Source of the DNA: Rhodococcus pseudokoreensis
Lineage (GTDB): Bacteria > Actinomycetota > Actinomycetes > Mycobacteriales > Mycobacteriaceae
Direction of reading: 5' to 3'
NCBI RefSeq assembly: GCF_017068395.1
Contig: NZ_CP070619.1
Coordinates: 5,146,001 to 5,210,000 of the forward strand
Length of the DNA: 64,000 nt
Part shown: in pieces, positions 60,487 to 64,000 of the stretch
Layout: each line of letters begins with the position of its first letter
Position numbering within the stretch: the stretch's first letter is position 1
Program-made: the position numbers and the translations under genes
Notes under the pieces: model-generated
What the model was told of the DNA's origin: nothing
Seen by the model: the letters and a program-made list of their open reading frames with translations, nothing else
Database searches by the model: none

Positions 60487-61295
60487 ATCACCCCGTACGG
60501 GACGGTGATCGGCGGGTCGAGAGGGCAGATCCGTGCGCCGCCGCCGGCGGCCCGCTCCGCAAGGGTGCGTTCCATGAACGACATTCCCACACCTTCGACG
60601 ACGAACGCGCCGACGGCTTCCCGCTGCTCGACGACGGCCGACAGCGTCGTCCGGCTCCCCGCGGCCTGCAGCGCCTTCTCGATGACGGTCCGCGAAGACG
60701 ATTCCTTGGGTAACCCCACCACGGGAATGTCCGGAAGATCACCGAGCGGGAACGGATCTCGCCACACGATCTCGGCGTCGTGCGGAACCACCAGCCAGTA
60801 TTCGTGGATTCCGAGGACGCGCGTCGTCAATCCCGGTGCGGAAAAAGGGAAATGACTGAAGGCGATCTCGCAGTGCCCGTCCCGGATCAGCGACGCGACG
60901 ACGTCGACGGGACGCAGGTCGGCGAGCCGGACGACGACACCCGGATACTGCTTGCGGAAGGACCCGATCAGTTCCGTGACAGGGCCTTCCGCGACGTGCG
61001 CCGACGCGCAGATGTCGAGGCGGCCGCGCGGCAGACCCGAGACGTCGACGAGCGAACTCTCGGCGGCCACCAGGTCGCGCACGATCTGCCGGGCAGGGCC
61101 GACGAACGCCTTTCCCGCCGCGCTCAGCACCAGGCCGCGGCCGACGCGATGGAACAGGTCGACACCGAGGTCACGCTCGAGATTGCGCAGCCCCTTCGAC
61201 AACGACGGCTTCGTGACGCCCAGGGCCTCGGCCGCGAGCGCAAGGCCGTCGTTGTCGACGGTGGCGAGAAAGTACTCCACGTGACGCGACTCCAC
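60426..61295 (-). CDS. LysR family transcriptional regulator
   Basis: This 289-residue LysR protein has the winged helix GLALAAEALGVTKPSLSKGL and a co-inducer domain with the DICASAHVAEGPVTELIGSF segment. Its last 20 codons overlap the last codons of the plus-strand LysR gene, so the two messages can pair at their 3' ends. It lies upstream of no divergent gene; the SDR at 61330-62073 is upstream in the same direction, 34 bases away, and may be co-transcribed with it. The ligand is unknown. Confidence 0.9.
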   Translation of the reverse strand: MESRHVEYFLATVDNDGLALAAEALGVTKPSLSKGLRNLERDLGVDLFHRVGRGLVLSAAGKAFVGPARQIVRDLVAAESSLVDVSGLPRGRLDICASAHVAEGPVTELIGSFRKQYPGVVVRLADLRPVDVVASLIRDGHCEIAFSHFPFSAPGLTTRVLGIHEYWLVVPHDAEIVWRDPFPLGDLPDIPVVGLPKESSSRTVIEKALQAAGSRTTLSAVVEQREAVGAFVVEGVGMSFMERTLAERAAGGGARICPLDPPITVPYGVIYDEARLSPAGRAFLGTLAP

Positions 61296-61329
61296 CAGTG
61301 AAGACTACTGCGCGGAGACGCGCCGGTTG

Positions 61330-62073
61330 TCAGATGTGACGTCCGCCGGTGACTTCGAGGACGGTGCCCGTCATGTAGCTGGACAGGTCGGACGCGAGGA
61401 ACAGTGCAACGTTCGCGATCTCCTCGGGCTCGGCGCCGCGGCCCATCGGGACCTCCTTGAGCTTCGCCTCGATGATGTCGGCGCGCAGGGCCCGGATCAT
61501 GTCGGTGTTCACTACGCCGGGCTGGATCGCGTTGACCCGGACCCCGAGGTGAGCGACCTCCTTCGCGGCGGCCTTGGTCAGGCCCACCATGCCGGCCTTC
61601 GCGGCGCTGTAGTTGGTCTGCCCGACCATCCCGACCTTGCCCGAGATCGACGAGATGTTCACGATGGAGCCCTTGCCCGCCTCACGCATCGCGATCGACG
61701 CGATCTGGGTGCCCAGCCACGCGCCCTGCAGGTGCACGTCGATGACGGAGCGGAAATCGGCGAGCGACATCTTGCGCAGCGTCGCGTCGCGGGTGATGCC
61801 GGCGTTGTTGACCCACACGTCCATCGCGCCGAAACTGTCGAGCGCCGTCTTGCCCAGGTTCTGCATCTGCTCCGGATCGGTCACGTCACAGGCCACGGCG
61901 ACGGCCTGGAAGCCGTCGGCCTCGAGCTTGGCGGCGGCGCCCTTCACGTTCTCGGCGTGCATGTCGCCGAGGACGACCGATGCGCCCTCGCTCGCGAACT
62001 TCCTGGCCATCTCGAAACCGATGCCCTGGGCAGCGCCCGTGACGACGGCGACCCGTCCCTCGAGAAGTGTCAT
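61330..62073 (-). CDS. Short-chain dehydrogenase, FabG-like 3-oxoacyl reductase type
   Basis: This 247-residue SDR has [10 protein letters not shown] (cofactor), NNAG at 89-92 and the catalytic set Ser142, Tyr155 and Lys159. It resembles 3-oxoacyl-ACP/CoA reductases and 3-hydroxyacyl-CoA dehydrogenases. A GAGGAAGGA site precedes the ATG at 62073. The stop of a truncated acyl-CoA ligase overlaps this ATG, so the gene was formerly the second in an operon and may now depend on another promoter. Confidence 0.92.
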   Translation of the reverse strand: MTLLEGRVAVVTGAAQGIGFEMARKFASEGASVVLGDMHAENVKGAAAKLEADGFQAVAVACDVTDPEQMQNLGKTALDSFGAMDVWVNNAGITRDATLRKMSLADFRSVIDVHLQGAWLGTQIASIAMREAGKGSIVNISSISGKVGMVGQTNYSAAKAGMVGLTKAAAKEVAHLGVRVNAIQPGVVNTDMIRALRADIIEAKLKEVPMGRGAEPEEIANVALFLASDLSSYMTGTVLEVTGGRHI

Positions 62074-62440
62074 GTGTGTGTTCCTTCCTCAGTTGTACGA
62101 ACGTCTTCGGCGTGCGGGTTCAGGCGGTCGCGCAGCGCGGACCGCAGGACCGCACCCCGCGGGGACAGGGGCAACTCGTCGACGAACACCACTTCCCGCA
62201 CCTTCTTGTACGGCGGCACCGCGGCCGCCACGAACTCGATCAGTTCCTCGGCGGTCGGCTGCGCCGCGGTGTCCGCCACCACGAACGCGACCGGCATCTC
62301 CCCGACCCCGGGGACGGAGCGGCCGACCACGACGGCGTCGAGGACGCCCCGCCGTGACAGCAGCAACTGTTCGAGTTCCTGCGGATCGACGGTGTAGCCC
62401 TTGTAGAGGAGTGCATCCTCGGGTCTGCCAACCATGTCGA
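62070..62440 (-). pseudogene. Acyl-CoA ligase, C-terminal domain only
   Basis: The minus strand encodes DMVGRPEDALLYKGYTVDPQ and continues through VVVGRSVPGVGEMPVAFVV and PPYKKVREVVFVDELPLSPR, the small C-terminal domain of an AMP-forming ligase. The N-terminal ATP-binding domain is missing; coding character stops at about 62440, where base composition changes. A short open frame extends to 62513 but without homology. It overlaps the SDR start (ATGA). It may be a relic, or less likely a free-standing domain. Confidence 0.75.
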
Positions 62441-62664
62441 ATATCGAATTCCATCTCGCCGGGAGTTTGTTTGTTCGCGAATATGCCCGAAATGAAATCC
62501 GGGCGGTCGACATCTATTCAAGTGCCTCGGACGGCCGTGGTCAAAGACGCTGAGGGAAACCGACAGTTGCCTTCTTCCTATGGGTCATAAATAGCCTCTG
62601 TGCTGCGAGTTCTCGTTCGGAGGGCGCGCTTGACAGCGCGGCCCGGTTGCTGGATATTCACCTC

Positions 62665-63834
62665 ATGGCTGAACGTGAAGTGAGTGACGAAGACTTCAAG
62701 GACATTCTCGCGCAGACGAGGACCTTTATTCAGAAGGAAGTAATTCCCAGGGAAAATGAAATCGCGGAAAAGGATCTGATTCCGGACGACATTCGCCGCA
62801 AGGCGGCGGAGATGGGTCTGTTCGGGTACGCCATCCCGCAGCAGTGGGGCGGGCTCGGACTCGACCTCACGCAGGACGTCGAAATGGCGATGGAGTTCGG
62901 GTACACGAGCCTGGCGTTGCGGTCGATGTTCGGCACCAACAACGGGATCGCCGGCCAGGTGCTGGTGAACTTCGGTACGGACGAGCAGAAGTCGGAATGG
63001 CTCGAGCGCATCGCGTCCGGCGACGTGGTCGCCTCGTTCGCGCTGACCGAGCCGGAGGCCGGATCGAACCCGGCGGGCCTGACCACGCGCGCCGTCCTGA
63101 AGGACGGCAAGTGGACGATCAACGGCACCAAGCGGTTCATCACCAACGCGCCGCTGGCCGATCTGTTCGTCGTGTTCGCGCGCACCCGTCCCGCCGACGA
63201 GACCGGCACCGGCATCGCGGTGTTCCTGGTCCCCGCCGACACCGCCGGTGTGGTGGTCGGGCCGAAGGACAAGAAGATGGGCCAGGAGGGTGCCTGGACG
63301 TCCGAGGTGGCGTTCGACGACGTCGTCGTCGGCGAATCCGCGCTGGTCGGCGGCAGTGAGGAAGCCGGCTACCGCGCCGCCATGACGTCCCTCGCCCGCG
63401 GTCGCGTCCACATCGCGGCGCTCTCGGTGGGCAGCGCCCAGCGTGCGCTCGACGAGTCCGTCGCGTTCGCGGCGGTCACGAAGCAGGGCGGCACCCCGAT
63501 CGGCGATTTCCAGCTGGTGCAGGCCATGCTCGCCGACCAGCAGGTGGGTGTGTCCACGGGCCGCGCGCTGGTCCGGGACGCGGCGCAGAAGTACGTCAGC
63601 GGCGAGGACCGCCGGATCTCCCCGTCCGTCGCGAAGCTGTACTGCACGGAGATGGTCGGTAAGGTCGCCGATCTGGCGGTGCAGGTCCACGGCGGAACCG
63701 GCTACATGAGAGACGTTCCGGTGGAACGGATCTACCGTGAGGTCCGGCTGCTGCGCCTGTACGAGGGCACCAGCGAGATCCAGCGCCTGATCATCGGCGG
63801 CGGCCTCGTCCGCGAAGCCAAGAAAGCGCTCTGA
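62665..63834 (+). CDS. Acyl-CoA dehydrogenase
   Basis: This 389-residue flavoenzyme has FALTEPEAGSNPAG (FAD region), GTKRFITNAPLADLF, GGTGYMRDVPVERIYREVR and the catalytic glutamate in RLYEGTSEIQR, so it is a standard acyl-CoA dehydrogenase. ATG at 62665 is chosen; TTG at 62647 is possible and neither has a strong site. Upstream, 62441-62664 shows a drop in GC and no gene. A thiolase starts three bases after the stop, so the two genes form a beta-oxidation operon that continues to the right. Confidence 0.93.
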   Translation: MAEREVSDEDFKDILAQTRTFIQKEVIPRENEIAEKDLIPDDIRRKAAEMGLFGYAIPQQWGGLGLDLTQDVEMAMEFGYTSLALRSMFGTNNGIAGQVLVNFGTDEQKSEWLERIASGDVVASFALTEPEAGSNPAGLTTRAVLKDGKWTINGTKRFITNAPLADLFVVFARTRPADETGTGIAVFLVPADTAGVVVGPKDKKMGQEGAWTSEVAFDDVVVGESALVGGSEEAGYRAAMTSLARGRVHIAALSVGSAQRALDESVAFAAVTKQGGTPIGDFQLVQAMLADQQVGVSTGRALVRDAAQKYVSGEDRRISPSVAKLYCTEMVGKVADLAVQVHGGTGYMRDVPVERIYREVRLLRLYEGTSEIQRLIIGGGLVREAKKAL

Positions 63835-63837
63835 CCC

Positions 63838-64000
63838 ATGTACGACGCAGTGATCTGTGAACCCGTCCGCACCCCCGTCGGGGGATTCGGCGGCATGTAC
63901 CGCGACGTCCCCGTCACCACCCTCGCGTCGACGGTGCTGAAGGGCCTGATCGAGCGGACGTCGCTGACGTCCGAGGACATCGACGACGTCATCTTCGGTC
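63838..64000 (+). CDS. Thiolase family protein, 5' part (3' end outside window)
   Basis: The first 54 residues (MYDAVICEPVRTPVGGFGGM and following) match the N-terminus of acetyl-CoA acetyltransferases/3-ketoacyl-CoA thiolases, including the R-T-P-V/I-G motif. The ATG lies three bases after the acyl-CoA dehydrogenase stop. The catalytic cysteine would lie beyond the window. It should catalyse the final cleavage of beta-oxidation. Confidence 0.88.
   Translation, partial: MYDAVICEPVRTPVGGFGGMYRDVPVTTLASTVLKGLIERTSLTSEDIDDVIFG

Noticed and set aside
62441..62664. Horizontally acquired gene in a lower-GC stretch
   Set aside because: No open frame with a start, ribosome site or domain was found. 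The stretch is better explained as a junction and promoter region of the acyl-CoA dehydrogenase operon.

Overview
The window looks like accessory chromosome or megaplasmid DNA from a high-GC actinobacterium, most probably Rhodococcus of the opacus/jostii/wratislaviensis type. The evidence is strong G/C bias at third codon positions, a WhiB-type iron-sulfur regulator, an LtrA-family membrane protein, a mycofactocin-type short-chain dehydrogenase, frequent GTG/TTG starts, and dense catabolic operons each with its own regulator. No rRNA, tRNA or CRISPR array was seen. The species assignment is inference.

Left part (1-21.7 kb): a 3' fragment of an aldehyde dehydrogenase and an MmgE/PrpD protein precede an AraC regulator. 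Divergent from the regulator lies a tight operon: a small zinc-ribbon protein, a HyuA/HyuB (hydantoinase/acetone-carboxylase-type) pair, a zinc alcohol dehydrogenase and an aldehyde dehydrogenase. A strong terminator, a further aldehyde dehydrogenase and a LuxR/GAF regulator follow. Next comes a sugar-type (CUT2) ABC importer. One of its permeases is fused to a strictosidine-synthase/SMP-30-like beta-propeller, a second free propeller follows, then the ATPase and a second zinc alcohol dehydrogenase related to the first. This suggests uptake and oxidation of a hydroxylated or lactone-type substrate, possibly followed by ATP-dependent carboxylation or ring opening.

Middle part (21.7-44.6 kb): IS3 debris and an aromatic-acid-type MFS transporter, a WhiB gene, and a decayed MFS gene. 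Then comes an acyl-CoA operon at 25.2-33.9 kb: MaoC hydratase, acyl-CoA synthetase, acyl-CoA dehydrogenase, alpha-methylacyl-CoA racemase, crotonase-fold protein lacking both catalytic glutamates, class III CoA-transferase, PaaK-like ligase and an NTF2-like protein. It is followed by a GAF-AAA-Fis regulator, a mycofactocin-type SDR, an exported lactonase-like propeller, a cupin relic, an alpha/beta hydrolase, a second MmgE/PrpD gene and an aldehyde dehydrogenase. Divergent from these are a CoA-transferase and a CitE-like lyase.

Right part (44.6-64 kb): a decay zone (broken SDR and aldehyde dehydrogenase), an MFS transporter, two paralogous dienelactone-hydrolase-like enzymes with cysteine nucleophiles, an XRE/MmyB regulator, LtrA, a near-duplicate of the 42 kb CoA-transferase, a nitroreductase, a broken XRE gene, a third MmgE/PrpD gene, IclR and GntR regulators, an MFS transporter, a truncated alcohol dehydrogenase, two convergent overlapping LysR genes, an SDR with half of an acyl-CoA ligase, an acyl-CoA dehydrogenase and the start of a thiolase.

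The most striking non-gene signal is a family of AT-rich dyads, approximately ATNATRYATNAT, in front of most transcription units across more than 50 kb of otherwise GC-rich DNA. Several overlap recognisable -10 boxes, and one lies directly before the GntR gene. A second shared operator, TGTCCA-N6-TGGACA, occurs twice, on both sides of the GAF-AAA-Fis regulator. The window therefore reads as a patchwork of acyl-CoA catabolic modules that may share regulation, with relics of earlier rearrangements between them.
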